57,770 nucleotides of DNA, taken from Paracoccus fontiphilus. Lineage in GTDB: Bacteria > Pseudomonadota > Alphaproteobacteria > Rhodobacterales > Rhodobacteraceae. The DNA lies in contig NZ_JAFNAW010000020.1 of the NCBI RefSeq assembly GCF_017356265.1, forward strand, positions 1 through 57,770, given 5' to 3'. Shown piece by piece: positions 29,429 to 39,969 of this stretch. The position numbers and the translations under genes are program-made. Each line of letters starts with the position of its first letter. The first letter of the stretch is position 1. The notes below the pieces were generated by a model that saw only the letters and a program-made list of their open reading frames with translations, was not told the origin of the DNA and did no database searches.

Positions 29429-30019
29429 ATGCCCCCCTTCGACCAATATCTCAGCCCCCAGGCGCAGCAGGCGGTCATCGCCGGGCTGTTCCTGGCCATC
29501 GGCTGGTGGGTCGTGGCGCTTCAGAACCGCAGGCGCGATGCCAACCTGCGGGCCGAACGCGTGCGCGACGTGCAGCGGGCGGTGTTTGCCGAGATCCGGG
29601 CCTATCTGGCGGTGCTGAAGCGCGACAACGTGGGCGAATACGGGGCCCGGATCAAGGATCGCATCCTGACCGAGAAAGGCTTCTTCCCGGTCATCCCGAC
29701 CGAGCATAACGACGCCGTCTTCCGCGCGATCATCGGCGACATTCACGTGCTGCCGCGCGACACGGTCGATCCGGTGGTGCTGTACTACAGCCAGTTGAAC
29801 GCCATCGCGGCGATGATCAGCGATTTGCGGGAACTGGATGTCGCGAAGATCGGGGCCGAGCGCGCGGCCGGGATGTATCACGACTACATCTCGATGAAGA
29901 TCGAGGCCTTGGAACTGGGGGAACAGGCGCTGGAGGCAATCGGCGCCAATCTGAACGGCCGGGGCAAGTCTTACCGGAAGACGATCAATAACCCGGCTTC
30001 GGGCCGGTTCGGCCAGTGA
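29429..30019 (+). CDS. Single-pass membrane protein of unknown function
   Basis: A 196-residue protein with one N-terminal hydrophobic helix (AVIAGLFLAIGWWVVAL, residues ~15-31) followed by a basic stop (QNRRRDANLRAERVRD) and a long, mainly helical cytoplasmic region. Blocks such as VFAEIRAYLAVLKRDNVGEY and VVLYYSQLNAIAAMISDLRE can be seen but match no family I recognise. It follows pccA by 15 nt and is probably co-transcribed. Confidence 0.7.
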   Translation: MPPFDQYLSPQAQQAVIAGLFLAIGWWVVALQNRRRDANLRAERVRDVQRAVFAEIRAYLAVLKRDNVGEYGARIKDRILTEKGFFPVIPTEHNDAVFRAIIGDIHVLPRDTVDPVVLYYSQLNAIAAMISDLRELDVAKIGAERAAGMYHDYISMKIEALELGEQALEAIGANLNGRGKSYRKTINNPASGRFGQ

Positions 30020-30070
30020 TCGGGGGCGGGTTGTAGGATGTCGTGCTCATGTCGAACCTCCAAGTCCTTC

Positions 30071-30090
30071 GCCCCGAATATAGGGGGCAG
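30071..30090. repeat. Short hairpin repeat, copy 1 (GAATATA loop)
   Basis: GCCCC-GAATATA-GGGGGC, an imperfect inverted repeat with an A/T loop. A near copy lies at 30627-30644; the two flank the DUF4174-like gene. Confidence 0.4.
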
Positions 30091-30108
30091 CGTCCGGGTT
30101 TTCAACGC

Positions 30109-30612
30109 TTATGGCACCATCCCCGCCCGGCCGATCTCCTGTCGGCGCAAGGGCAGCTTGTCGATGGCGCGGCTGATCTCGCGCACGTCCCAAGGCAGCG
30201 GGCGGCGTTGCTTGACCTGCCCGTCCTTGTCGATGATGACCAGGGAAAAGCCGCGCGGATGCAACTGCCGCCGCCAGGTGCTGTTCGCCCCCGGATCGCT
30301 GTCGGTGATGACCACCACGTCGCGTTCGATCAGCGCCTGGTCCCCCGCCTCCAGCGCACGCATCTGTTCGCGGAACGCCGGATCGTTCGGAGTATCGGCA
30401 AAGACCACGACCGGCCGGGCGCTCCACAGGAAGTCGTCCGGCATCGCCTCCGCCGCCGACAGGATGCGCAGGTCTGGCCGCGCGTGCTCGGGCTCGGGCG
30501 CCGCAAGCTCCTCGGGGCTGGCGGGCTGCGGCTCGACCCTGGGCGGGGGCGCCTCCCTTGCCGGACCCATGGCTGCGACCAGCATCGCAACTAACAGCAA
30601 TTTCAACTTCAT
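30109..30612 (-). CDS. DUF4174-like secreted protein
   Basis: A 167-residue protein with an N-terminal export signal (KLKLLLVAMLVAAMG), a Pro/Glu-rich linker (APPPRVEPQPASPEELAAPE) and a thioredoxin-like C-terminal domain: FLWSARPVVVFADTPNDPAF, IERDVVVITDSDPG and FSLVIIDKDGQVKQRR. This is the pattern of DUF4174, a peroxiredoxin-like fold without the CxxC pair. The ATG at 30612 has GGAAGGGG upstream; the much longer open frame upstream is the shadow of the mutase gene. It is divergent from the methylmalonyl-CoA mutase gene. Confidence 0.78.
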   Translation of the reverse strand: MKLKLLLVAMLVAAMGPAREAPPPRVEPQPASPEELAAPEPEHARPDLRILSAAEAMPDDFLWSARPVVVFADTPNDPAFREQMRALEAGDQALIERDVVVITDSDPGANSTWRRQLHPRGFSLVIIDKDGQVKQRRPLPWDVREISRAIDKLPLRRQEIGRAGMVP

Positions 30613-30626
30613 CGGCACCCCTTCCT

Positions 30627-30644
30627 GCCCTGAATATAGGGCAG
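30627..30644. repeat. Short hairpin repeat, copy 2 (GAATATA loop)
   Basis: GCCCT-GAATAT-AGGGC is a perfect 5-bp inverted repeat sharing the GAATATAGGG core with the copy at 30071-30090. It lies in the 57-nt gap between the divergent DUF4174-like and mutase starts, so it may be part of a promoter or operator. Confidence 0.4.
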
Positions 30645-30669
30645 CCCGCGCCGTGCGAAAGGATGGATC

Positions 30670-32805
<2,136 letters not shown>

Positions 32806-32808
32806 GCT

Positions 32809-32880
32809 TTGCGTCCCGCGGTGGCCGGGGGACTTCACGTCCCCCGGAACCCCCTGTGGGATATTTGGACCAAGGCAAAG
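32809..32880 (-). repeat. Extragenic hairpin repeat, copy A
   Basis: A ~72-bp element whose minus-strand reading starts CTTTGCCTTGGTCCAAATAT and ends CCGCGGGACGCAA. It matches the plus-strand element at 48208-48273. Its core is a 9-bp hairpin CCGGGGGAC-TTCAC-GTCCCCCGG (32825-32847). It sits 4 nt after the mutase stop codon. Confidence 0.85.
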
Positions 32881-32938
32881 GACATTGCCTTGACTTCGCG
32901 GCTGTGAAACCTTGCGCGCGGCAGCAAGGGACAGGCGG

Positions 32939-33754
32939 ATGGACGAGCCGGAGATCAAGCAGATCATCTGCATCAAGTGGGGCACGAAGTTCGGGCCGGA
33001 ATATGTCAACCGCCTGCACGGGATGATCAGCCGCAACATCACCCCGCCCTTTCGGCTGTTCTGCTTTACCGATGACGGCGCGGGCCTGCATCCCGATATC
33101 GCCGTGAGACCGCTGCCGGTCTTCGAATACCGGGTGCCCGTCAACACGCGGGGCAAATGGCCCAAGTCTCGGTTGTGGGGGGATCTGGGCGATGTGACGG
33201 GCGTGGTGCTGTTTCTGGACCTGGACGTCATCATCACCGGAAACCTGGACCCGTTCTTCACCTTCGGCGATCCCGACGACACGATCCTGGGGCGCAATCC
33301 GAACACGCCGCTGGAAAAGTTGGGGCAGACGTCCGTCTATCGGATGCGGGTGGGCAAGCTGGCGCCGCTGCAGGACATCTTTCGCGCCGATCCGCAGGCC
33401 GTGGCGGACAAGTACAAGTACGAGCAGCGTTTCGTCACCCGCAACGCGCCGGGCGGCGTCAAGTTCTGGCCGCGCGGCTGGCTGGCACATTTCCGGATGC
33501 ATTCGGTCCCGCCCTTTCCGCTGAACTACCTTCGCGAACCGAAGGTGCCGAAGAACAGCCGGATCGTGATCTTCGCGGGCAACCTCAACCCGCCGGATGC
33601 CATTGCGGGCCGGTGGCACGAGGACGAGCGGCACCGCCCGCCGCTGGATCACCTGCGCGCCGCCCTTGGCCCGGGGCGCCGGGAAAGCCTGTCCAAGCAC
33701 CTGCGCCACTACCTGCTGCCCGCCACCTGGGTCAAAGACCTGTGGCGCGAGTGA
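32939..33754 (+). CDS. Glycosyltransferase-like protein (GT-A fold)
   Basis: A 271-residue protein with a nucleotide-diphospho-sugar transferase look: QIICIKWGTKFGPEYVNRL, a strand-turn FRLFCFTDDGAGL, and a DxD motif in VVLFLDLDVIITGNLDPFF, the usual metal/UDP-sugar site. Later blocks include KYKYEQRFVTRNAPGG and FRMHSVPPFPLNYL. The ATG at 32939 is preceded by a purine-rich AAGGGACAGG. The next gene starts two bases after its stop codon. Sugar and acceptor are unknown. Confidence 0.7.
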   Translation: MDEPEIKQIICIKWGTKFGPEYVNRLHGMISRNITPPFRLFCFTDDGAGLHPDIAVRPLPVFEYRVPVNTRGKWPKSRLWGDLGDVTGVVLFLDLDVIITGNLDPFFTFGDPDDTILGRNPNTPLEKLGQTSVYRMRVGKLAPLQDIFRADPQAVADKYKYEQRFVTRNAPGGVKFWPRGWLAHFRMHSVPPFPLNYLREPKVPKNSRIVIFAGNLNPPDAIAGRWHEDERHRPPLDHLRAALGPGRRESLSKHLRHYLLPATWVKDLWRE

Positions 33755-33755
33755 G

Positions 33756-34289
33756 ATGAGCCTGCCGCGCGCGCCGGACCGCCTGTCGGACGAGATGGCG
33801 GCGGCCATCGGCCACGCCATATCGGCCTTCGGCTTTCTGGAGGAGGCGTTGAAGCGCGCGATCTTTTCGCTGACCCGCCAGGAACTGGGGGCGGAGGTCA
33901 GCGACAAGGCACTGCAGCAATGGCTGCGGCGGATGGAGGAGATCGCCGACGACACCCTGGGAACCCTGATCGACAGCTTTGCCGCCGCGATGAAGCAATC
34001 TGGCATCGAAGGACGACAGCCCCTGGCCGAGGATTTGCGCATGATCCGCCTGAAGCGGAACCTGCTGTGCCACGCCTCGTGGCGTCCCGGCGGCAAGCCG
34101 GGTTTCTGGCACCCCACCTTCATCAACACGCGCGGCGAGCGTTACCCCGACGACATGGACGCCGCTGCCGTCCATGCCATCCATGCCGATACCTTGCGGG
34201 CGGCGCGGCGGGTCGTGTCCATCATGCGGGACACCGGAATCCATGGCGAATGGGCCGGATTCGACGATCGCGAGGGGGGCGATGCCTGA
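33756..34289 (+). CDS. Hypothetical protein with HEPN-type Rx4H motif
   Basis: A 177-residue, probably all-helical protein. An N-terminal helix (AIGHAISAFGFLEEALKRAI) is followed by a second helical pair (KALQQWLRRMEEIADDTLGT) and the segment MIRLKRNLLCHASWRP, where R101 and H106 form an RN-x3-H motif like the RNase site of HEPN proteins. The fold is inferred from helix pattern plus that motif. It follows the glycosyltransferase-like gene by one base and probably shares its message. No nucleotidyltransferase partner is seen. A role as an RNA-cleaving toxin is possible but unproven. Confidence 0.6.
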   Translation: MSLPRAPDRLSDEMAAAIGHAISAFGFLEEALKRAIFSLTRQELGAEVSDKALQQWLRRMEEIADDTLGTLIDSFAAAMKQSGIEGRQPLAEDLRMIRLKRNLLCHASWRPGGKPGFWHPTFINTRGERYPDDMDAAAVHAIHADTLRAARRVVSIMRDTGIHGEWAGFDDREGGDA

Positions 34290-34349
34290 CTCCGTTGCAT
34301 GAGGCCGCCCGGCGCGCTAACAGCAGGCGACGTTAGACAAGAGGCCCTT

Positions 34350-35639
34350 ATGTCGTCCCCCCTTCGCCTGGGTATCGCCGGGCTCGGCACCGTCGGGATC
34401 GGTGTCGTCAAGATCGTCCAGAAACACGCCGATCTTCTGGCGCTCCGGACGGGCCGCCCCGTGTCGATCACCGCCATCAGCGCCCGCGACAGGCGCAAGA
34501 ACCGCGACGCCGACCTGTCCTCCTACCGGTGGGAGGACGATCCGATGGCCGTCGCGACCGCCGGCGACGTGGACGTCTTCGTCGAACTGGTGGGCGGCGA
34601 CAGCGGCATCGCCAAGGACAGCATCGAGGCGGCCCTGCGGTCGGGCAAGGACGTCGTCACGGCCAACAAGGCGCTGCTGGCGGTCCATGGCCAGGCGCTT
34701 GCCGAACTGGCCGAGGGCCTGGGCCGCACCCTGCGGTTCGAGGCAGCGGTGGCGGGCGGCATCCCCGTCATCAAGGCGATGACGGAATCACTTGCCGGCA
34801 ACGAGATACGCCGCGTCATGGGCGTGATGAACGGCACCTGCAACTATATCCTGACGCGGATGGAAAGCGCGGGCCTGCCCTACGCGGACGTGTTCGAGGA
34901 AGCCCGCCAGCTTGGCTATCTGGAGGCCGACCCGACCCTGGACGTGGGCGGCATCGACGCAGGCCACAAGCTGTCGATCCTGTCTGCCATCGCCTTCGGC
35001 ACGCAGGTCAATTTCGACGCGGTCGAGATCGAGGGGATCGAGCGCGTCAGCATCGACGACATCCGCCGCGCCGCCGACATGGGCTATCGCATCAAGCTGC
35101 TGGGCGTGGCGCAGATGACGCCGCGCGGGCTGGAACAGCGCATGTCCCCCTGTCTTGTCCCCGCCGACAGTCCCTTGGGTCAGCTCATGGGCGGCACCAA
35201 CATGGTCGTGGTCGAGGGCGACAGCGTCGGCCAGATCGTCCTGCGCGGCGCAGGCGCGGGCGAAGGCCCGACGGCCAGTGCCGTCATGTCCGACGTGATC
35301 GAGATCGCGCGCGGCGTGCAGTTGCCGGTCTTCGGCCAACCGGCGGCCAGCCTGAAAGCCGCGCAGCCCGCGCGCACGGCCGTTCCGGCGGCCTACTACA
35401 TGCGGCTGGAACTGCAGGACAAGCCGGGCGCGCTTGCCAAGGTCGCGACCGTCCTGGGTGAGGCCGGGATTTCGATCGACCGGATGCGCCAGTATGGCCA
35501 GCACAGCCCCGAAAGCGTTCCGGTCCTGGTGGTCACCCACAAGACCACGCCCGAGGCCATCGACTTCGCCATCGAGGCGCTGCCGCGCACGGGCGTCCTG
35601 GTCAGCGATCCGGTCGAGTTGCGGATCGAGGAAGTCTGA
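34350..35639 (+). CDS. hom: Homoserine dehydrogenase
   Basis: A 429-residue enzyme reducing aspartate semialdehyde to homoserine for threonine and methionine synthesis. The Rossmann NAD(P) motif is GIAGLGTVGIGV near the start; the catalytic domain has GGIPVIKAMTESLAGNEIRR, MNGTCNYIL and DVGGIDAGHKLSIL. A C-terminal ACT domain (residues ~350-429; LQDKPGALAKVATVLGEAGI) suggests threonine feedback. The ATG at 34350 fits the family start. Its TGA stop lies inside the target duplication of an insertion element, so the coding part is intact but its natural downstream region is displaced. Confidence 0.96.
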   Translation: MSSPLRLGIAGLGTVGIGVVKIVQKHADLLALRTGRPVSITAISARDRRKNRDADLSSYRWEDDPMAVATAGDVDVFVELVGGDSGIAKDSIEAALRSGKDVVTANKALLAVHGQALAELAEGLGRTLRFEAAVAGGIPVIKAMTESLAGNEIRRVMGVMNGTCNYILTRMESAGLPYADVFEEARQLGYLEADPTLDVGGIDAGHKLSILSAIAFGTQVNFDAVEIEGIERVSIDDIRRAADMGYRIKLLGVAQMTPRGLEQRMSPCLVPADSPLGQLMGGTNMVVVEGDSVGQIVLRGAGAGEGPTASAVMSDVIEIARGVQLPVFGQPAASLKAAQPARTAVPAAYYMRLELQDKPGALAKVATVLGEAGISIDRMRQYGQHSPESVPVLVVTHKTTPEAIDFAIEALPRTGVLVSDPVELRIEEV

Positions 35640-35804
35640 AGGGCACCTCGATTCTTTAGCTTTTCCGGCTGCGGGTAGCGGGCGGGCGGCTCGAAATGGG
35701 CGTGATGCAGCCCGTCAGCGCCCTTGCGCGCTATGGGGTCATTGATGCTTTGCCTGTCGCGCGCGGCGTTTCGTGCCGCACGACTTGGTTTCCGCGCCCT
35801 GGTG

Positions 35805-36900
35805 TCAGCCCGGGCACGGGTTCAGACGGCTCAACTGGCCGAGGCGGCGCATGTTGTAAGCCAGGTTCTTCATCCCGATCTTTGCCTTCGCCCGCACCAT
35901 GCCGATCGTCCGCACCAGTGTGCCGCCCATCTCGTTGGCTTGCGCGCCGAAGACATGCTCGACCCGTGCGCGCACCGAAGATCTGGTCCGGTTGCTGCCT
36001 TGGCTTGCTCGGTCAGCGGCTTGCCGCGCTTGCCCTTGCGGTGGATGTGGCTCTTCAGCTTGCACGCGCAGAGCCTGGCTTCCATGTCCTCGGAGCGATA
36101 GGCCGGATTGGCCCCGACACCCGCGCCGGTGTTGCCCCGCGTCAGCAGGTGGTCCACCGCCTGGCTGTCGTGCAGGGCGGCATCGCTGACATGGTAACGC
36201 CGCACCAGCTTGTGCTTCCTGTCCATACTCACATGGTTCTTGTAGCCATAGTGGGATTTCCCGTGCTTACTCGTCGGGAAAACAGTCCCCCAGACTGTTT
36301 TCTGATCCTCCTCGCTCCAGCGGGCATCAACGTCCTTCTGTGACCGCTTGGCCGGGTGGTCCGCCCAATCCTCAGGAACCTTTTACCGCTCTTGATTGCC
36401 TGGTTTTCATCACGCGTATTATGGTTGCGCGGCACCGGGACGATGGAGGCATCAAGGATCTGCCCGCCCCGCGCGATATAACCTTGTCGCGCAAGATAGC
36501 CGTCGAACTGCTTGAACAGCATCTCCACCACGCCTGCCTGCGCCAACGCCTCGCGATAAAGCCAGACCGTCTTGGCATCGGGCACCCGGTCCTCAAGCCC
36601 GAGGCTGAGGAACCGTCCTGGCCGACAGCCGATCACGCACCTGGTATTCGATCTGGTCGTCGGACAGGTTATAGAGCGCGCTCAGCACCAGCGTCTTGAA
36701 CATCAGAACGGCGTCCATGGGCTTGCGCCAGACCCGCTCAAGGATGGGGCGAAACTCCTCCCGTGCCGCCACGGCGTTGATCTCGACCAGGGGATCCTTC
36801 TTGGTGTCCAGGCTCGCATAGCGGTCCGAAAGATCAAAAAACCCATCTGCACCATCGTCAAGCTCCAGCAGCCGAAAGCCCTGTGCGTCCTGCCCCGGCG
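35805..36900 (-). pseudogene. IS5-family DDE transposase, frameshifted
   Basis: Fragments in order on the minus strand are: an N-terminal part reading GFFDLSDRYASLDTKKDPLV and ALYNLSDDQIEYQVRDRLS in one frame; then LGLEDRVPDAKTVWLYREAL and GQILDASIVPVPRNHNTRDE (first catalytic Asp); HKLVRRYHVSDAALHDSQ (second Asp); and RARVEHVFGAQANEMGG (catalytic Glu). Frames change near 36617, near 36388 and near 36025, so at least three indels break it. No in-frame ATG was found at the expected N-terminus. Confidence 0.85.
36279..36301. repeat. Perfect hairpin inside the IS transposase
   Basis: AAAACAGTC-CCCCA-GACTGTTTT, a 9-bp perfect inverted repeat. In the transposase frame it falls in a ~14-residue stretch between DARW and KHGKSHYGYKNH that I do not expect from this family, so it may be a small secondary insertion. 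Confidence 0.45.
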
Positions 36901-36930
36901 GCCCGGTTAGCGCAATTTTTCCAGGTGCCC

Positions 36931-36960
36931 TGAAAAAGGAAAGGGGGCCGCAAGGCCCCG
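36931..36960 (-). terminator. Intrinsic terminator of the lytic transglycosylase gene
   Basis: Minus-strand reading: GGGGCC-TTGC-GGCCCC, then C and TTTCCTTTTT. It lies 23 nt after the transglycosylase stop. On the plus strand the same stem (GCAA tetraloop) would once have followed hom directly, before the insertion element moved it away. Confidence 0.88.
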
Positions 36961-36982
36961 CTTCGTTCCAAGGCGGAAAGCC

Positions 36983-37606
36983 TCAGCTTCCCGCGATGAT
37001 CCGCACATAGTTGCGCGTTTCGCGATAGGGGGGGATGCCGCCGTATTTCTGCACCGCGCCCGGTCCCGCGTTATAGGCCGCCAGCGCAAGGCGCCAGTTG
37101 CCGAACTGGTTGTACATCATCCGAAGATAGCGTGCCCCGCCGTTCAGGTTCTGCACGGGATCATTGGGGTTCACCCCCAGCTTCGCCGCCGTTCCGGGCA
37201 TCAGCTGCGCAAGGCCGGTCGCACCCTTGTGGGACCGGGCCCGCGGGTTCCAGCCCGATTCCTGCTGGACCAGACGCAGGAACAGATCCTCGGGGATACC
37301 GTGCTGGCGGGCGGCCGCGCGGGCGTGGGGGATGAAGTCGCTGCGCTTGCCGCGATAGGCGGGAATGTTCGCGGAAAGCTGGATTTCCACCGAACTGGTG
37401 CTGCGCCCCCTGGGCTGCAGCCGCGCCGATTGCTGGTATTGCCCGGCCAACCGCGAATCCATCAGCCGCGTCTGGCGGGCGAACTGCTCGGCGCGCGATT
37501 TCGATGAACTGCCCGACAGGCGCAGCCCCTCGGCCCCGGCGGGAACCGCGATTCCCGCGATCAGGACCGCGCACAGACCCGCCTTGATGGTTGGGATGAA
37601 TTTCAT
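36983..37606 (-). CDS. Lytic transglycosylase (SLT family 1)
   Basis: A 207-residue periplasmic murein hydrolase. A signal peptide ([19 protein letters not shown], cleavage near residue 25) is followed by a ~60-residue Ser/Gln/Arg-rich linker and the SLT domain. The catalytic Glu116 lies in [14 protein letters not shown], with the family blocks [36 protein letters not shown] and [13 protein letters not shown]. It cleaves the MurNAc-GlcNAc bond to form 1,6-anhydro ends. It is divergent from ssb. Confidence 0.93.
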   Translation of the reverse strand: MKFIPTIKAGLCAVLIAGIAVPAGAEGLRLSGSSSKSRAEQFARQTRLMDSRLAGQYQQSARLQPRGRSTSSVEIQLSANIPAYRGKRSDFIPHARAAARQHGIPEDLFLRLVQQESGWNPRARSHKGATGLAQLMPGTAAKLGVNPNDPVQNLNGGARYLRMMYNQFGNWRLALAAYNAGPGAVQKYGGIPPYRETRNYVRIIAGS

Positions 37607-37777
37607 GTCCCCGCCCTCGTTGTTTTGGGTTTTGAGGGGACTATACAGATTTCGGGGCCCGTCGCCAGCATCGCTTTTCAGACAGGCCGGGGCACGTCGG
37701 CGCCAAAGCGCCTATTTGCATCGAGAAGGGCCCTGCGCTAGACCGTTCGCCAAGAAACACAGTGCAAGGAGCCCGCC

Positions 37778-38281
37778 ATGGCAGGCAGCGTCAACAAGGT
37801 CATCCTGATCGGCAATCTGGGCCGCGACCCCGAAATCCGCACCTTCCAGAACGGCGGCAAGGTCGCGAATCTGCGGATCGCAACCTCGGAACAGTGGAAG
37901 GACCGCAACACGGGCGAGCGCAAGGAACGGACCGAATGGCACAGCGTCGCCATCATGTCCGAGGGCCTGGTCAACGTGGTCGAGCGTTTCCTGAAGAAGG
38001 GCAGCAAGGTCTATATCGAGGGCCAGCTGGAAACCCGCAAATGGCAGGACCAGTCCGGCCAGGACCGCTACGCGACCGAGGTCGTGCTGCGCGGCTTCAA
38101 CAGCACCCTGCAGATGCTGGACGGACGCGACGGCGGCTCGGGCGGCGGCCGTGACAGCGGCGGCGGCTTCGGGGGCGGCGGGTATGACGACTACGATCGC
38201 GGCGGCTCGTCGAGCAGCGGCGGCGGCGGCAGCCAGGGTGGCGGCAGCCGCAGCGACTATGACGACGAAATTCCGTTCTGA
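37778..38281 (+). CDS. ssb: Single-stranded DNA-binding protein
   Basis: A 167-residue SSB. The OB fold covers residues ~1-110 ([60 protein letters not shown]). A very Gly/Ser-rich disordered linker (~120-158) leads to the acidic tip DDEIPF that binds RecO, RecQ, DNA polymerase III chi and other partners. CAAGGAG lies just before the ATG. It is monocistronic and converges on aroB with 18 nt between stops. Confidence 0.97.
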   Translation: MAGSVNKVILIGNLGRDPEIRTFQNGGKVANLRIATSEQWKDRNTGERKERTEWHSVAIMSEGLVNVVERFLKKGSKVYIEGQLETRKWQDQSGQDRYATEVVLRGFNSTLQMLDGRDGGSGGGRDSGGGFGGGGYDDYDRGGSSSSGGGGSQGGGSRSDYDDEIPF

Positions 38282-38299
38282 TCCTGTCGCGGGGCGCGG

Positions 38300-39415
38300 C
38301 TAGCGCGCGTCCCGCAACACCTGTTCCAGCAGGTCCGCCTTCACGTCGTCGCTGACAAAGGCCTCGCCGATGCCGCGCGCCAGGACGAAGCGCAACTGGC
38401 CGTCCACGACCTTCTTGTCCTGCCCCATCAGCGCGATCAGCGCGGCGTCGTCGGGCAGATCGCCCGGAATGTCACGGATGGCTGCGGGCATCCCCATTTC
38501 CCGCAGATGCGCAAGCACGCGCGACGGCGCTTCCTGGCTGCACAGCCCCATGCGGGCCGACAGGTCGAAGGCCAGCACGCAGCCGATCGCCACGCCCTCG
38601 CCATGCAGAAGGCGGCTGGAATAGCCGGTGGCCGATTCCAGCGCGTGGCCGAAGGTATGGCCCAGGTTCAGCAGCGCGCGTTCGCCTTGCTCGGTTTCGT
38701 CGCGGGTGACGATGCCCGCCTTCATCGCGACCGAATGCGCGACGGCGTGCTGGCGCAGCGCCATGTCGTCGCGCAGGCGGGGGGCATTGACCTCCAGCCA
38801 CTCGAAGAAGTCCGCGTCCCCCAGCAGGCCGTATTTCGCGACCTCGCCATAGCCCGCAAGGAAATCGCGCGGCGTCAGCGTGTCCAGCACCGCGATGTCG
38901 GCCAGAACCAGCGAGGGCTGGTGAAAGGCGCCGATCAGGTTCTTGCCGTGCTGACTGTTGATGCCGGTCTTGCCGCCGACGCTGCTGTCCACCTGCGCCA
39001 GAAGCGTCGTGGGGATCTGCACGAAGCGAACGCCCCGACGCAGGATCGCCGCCGCAAAGCCCACCAGATCGCCGATCACGCCCCCGCCAAAGGCGATGAC
39101 GATGTCCCGCCGCTCGACCCGGTGTTCCAGCAGCCATTCGACGCAGGTGGTCAGGTGCGGCCAGCTTTTCGTGGATTCGCCGGGCGGCAGCACCAGGGCC
39201 TCGGACACGATGCCCTGCGCCGCCAGTGCCGCCTGGAGGCGCTTCAGGTGCAGCCCCGCCACGGTCTCGTCCGTCACGATGGCAACGCGCGGACGGCGCA
39301 GCAAGGGCGCGATCTCCTCGCCCGCGCGGTCGATCAGACCGGCGCCGATGCGGACGTCATAGGCGCGGTCGCCCAAGGGCACATGAACGGTGACGGGTTG
39401 GGGATGGCTGGTCAT
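38300..39415 (-). CDS. aroB: 3-dehydroquinate synthase
   Basis: A 371-residue NAD-dependent enzyme making 3-dehydroquinate from DAHP in the shikimate pathway. Family blocks seen: VALPPGESTKSW-like LVLPPGESTKSWPHLTTCVE, VIAFGGGVIGDLVGFAAAIL, FVQIPTTLLAQVDSSVGGKT, and the zinc ligands in GHTFGHALE with a later LHGEGVAIG. The ATG at 39415 overlaps the aroK stop by 4 nt (ATGA), so the two genes are translated together; longer upstream frames overlap aroK and are rejected. Confidence 0.97.
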   Translation of the reverse strand: MTSHPQPVTVHVPLGDRAYDVRIGAGLIDRAGEEIAPLLRRPRVAIVTDETVAGLHLKRLQAALAAQGIVSEALVLPPGESTKSWPHLTTCVEWLLEHRVERRDIVIAFGGGVIGDLVGFAAAILRRGVRFVQIPTTLLAQVDSSVGGKTGINSQHGKNLIGAFHQPSLVLADIAVLDTLTPRDFLAGYGEVAKYGLLGDADFFEWLEVNAPRLRDDMALRQHAVAHSVAMKAGIVTRDETEQGERALLNLGHTFGHALESATGYSSRLLHGEGVAIGCVLAFDLSARMGLCSQEAPSRVLAHLREMGMPAAIRDIPGDLPDDAALIALMGQDKKVVDGQLRFVLARGIGEAFVSDDVKADLLEQVLRDAR

Positions 39416-39969
39416 GGCGTCTCGATCACTAGGGCGGGGTCGGCGTCGCGGATCGCGTCCAGAAGCCGCGCGGTGGCGGCGTCCACGCTGTCGCCGGGGC
39501 GCGCGGGAAAGGTCAGTTCGGCCAGGGCGTAGGTCGGCTCGCGTTCGGCAAGAAGGCGGGCCAGGGTGCCCTTGGGATCGGCGGTCTTCAGCAGGGGCCG
39601 GGTCGTGCGCTGCCGCACCCGGTGCCACAGCGTGTCCAGGTCGCAGGCCAGCCAGACCGACAGGCCCGCCGCCCTGATGGCCGCCCGGTTGCGTTCTTGC
39701 ATCCAGGCGCCCCCGCCGGTCGAGATCACGCGCGGCGATTCCTTCAGGATGCGCGCGATGACCTGCGCCTCGCGGTCGCGGAAGAACGGCTCTCCGTCGC
39801 GGGCGAAAATCTCGGAGATGGACATGGCCGCCGCCGTTTCGATCTCGACATCCGAATCGGTGAAGGGGACGTGCAGCCGCCGGGCCAGTTCCGTCCCGAG
39901 GGCGGTCTTGCCCGCCCCCATCATTCCAACCAGCACGATATGGCGCCTCAGGCGCTGGCGCATAAACAA
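39412..39969 (-). CDS. aroK: Shikimate kinase
   Basis: A 185-residue P-loop kinase phosphorylating shikimate. Walker A is GMMGAGKTALG (residues ~15-25), the shikimate site is FTDSDVEIE, the GGG motif is VISTGGGAW, and the lid carries TTRPLLKT. The start may be ATG 39969 or ATG 39963 two codons later. First gene of the aroKB pair; the divergent 119-nt gap to the 52-aa gene contains an A/T-rich TATATATT stretch. Confidence 0.96.
   Translation of the reverse strand: MFMRQRLRRHIVLVGMMGAGKTALGTELARRLHVPFTDSDVEIETAAAMSISEIFARDGEPFFRDREAQVIARILKESPRVISTGGGAWMQERNRAAIRAAGLSVWLACDLDTLWHRVRQRTTRPLLKTADPKGTLARLLAEREPTYALAELTFPARPGDSVDAATARLLDAIRDADPALVIETP

Larger units (their letters stand above)
35641..36930 (-). 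mobile_element. Decayed IS5-type insertion sequence with target duplication
   Basis: A 1290-bp element. Both ends start GGGCACCT(C/G)GA reading inward (35641 rightward; 36930 leftward on the minus strand), 10 of 11 outer positions matching. A direct repeat TGAA flanks it at 35637-35640 and 36931-36934, the expected 4-bp target duplication. The interior encodes an IS5-family DDE transposase on the minus strand with several frameshifts. The insertion point is the hom stop codon. The element is probably immobile by itself. The exact IS name cannot be given. Confidence 0.85.

Noticed and set aside
27083..29881. A minus-strand open frame of about 930 codons
   Set aside because: Antisense to pccA and a lipoprotein gene; composition (His, Asp, Gly, Gln-rich) shows no motif and mirrors the codon pattern of pccA.
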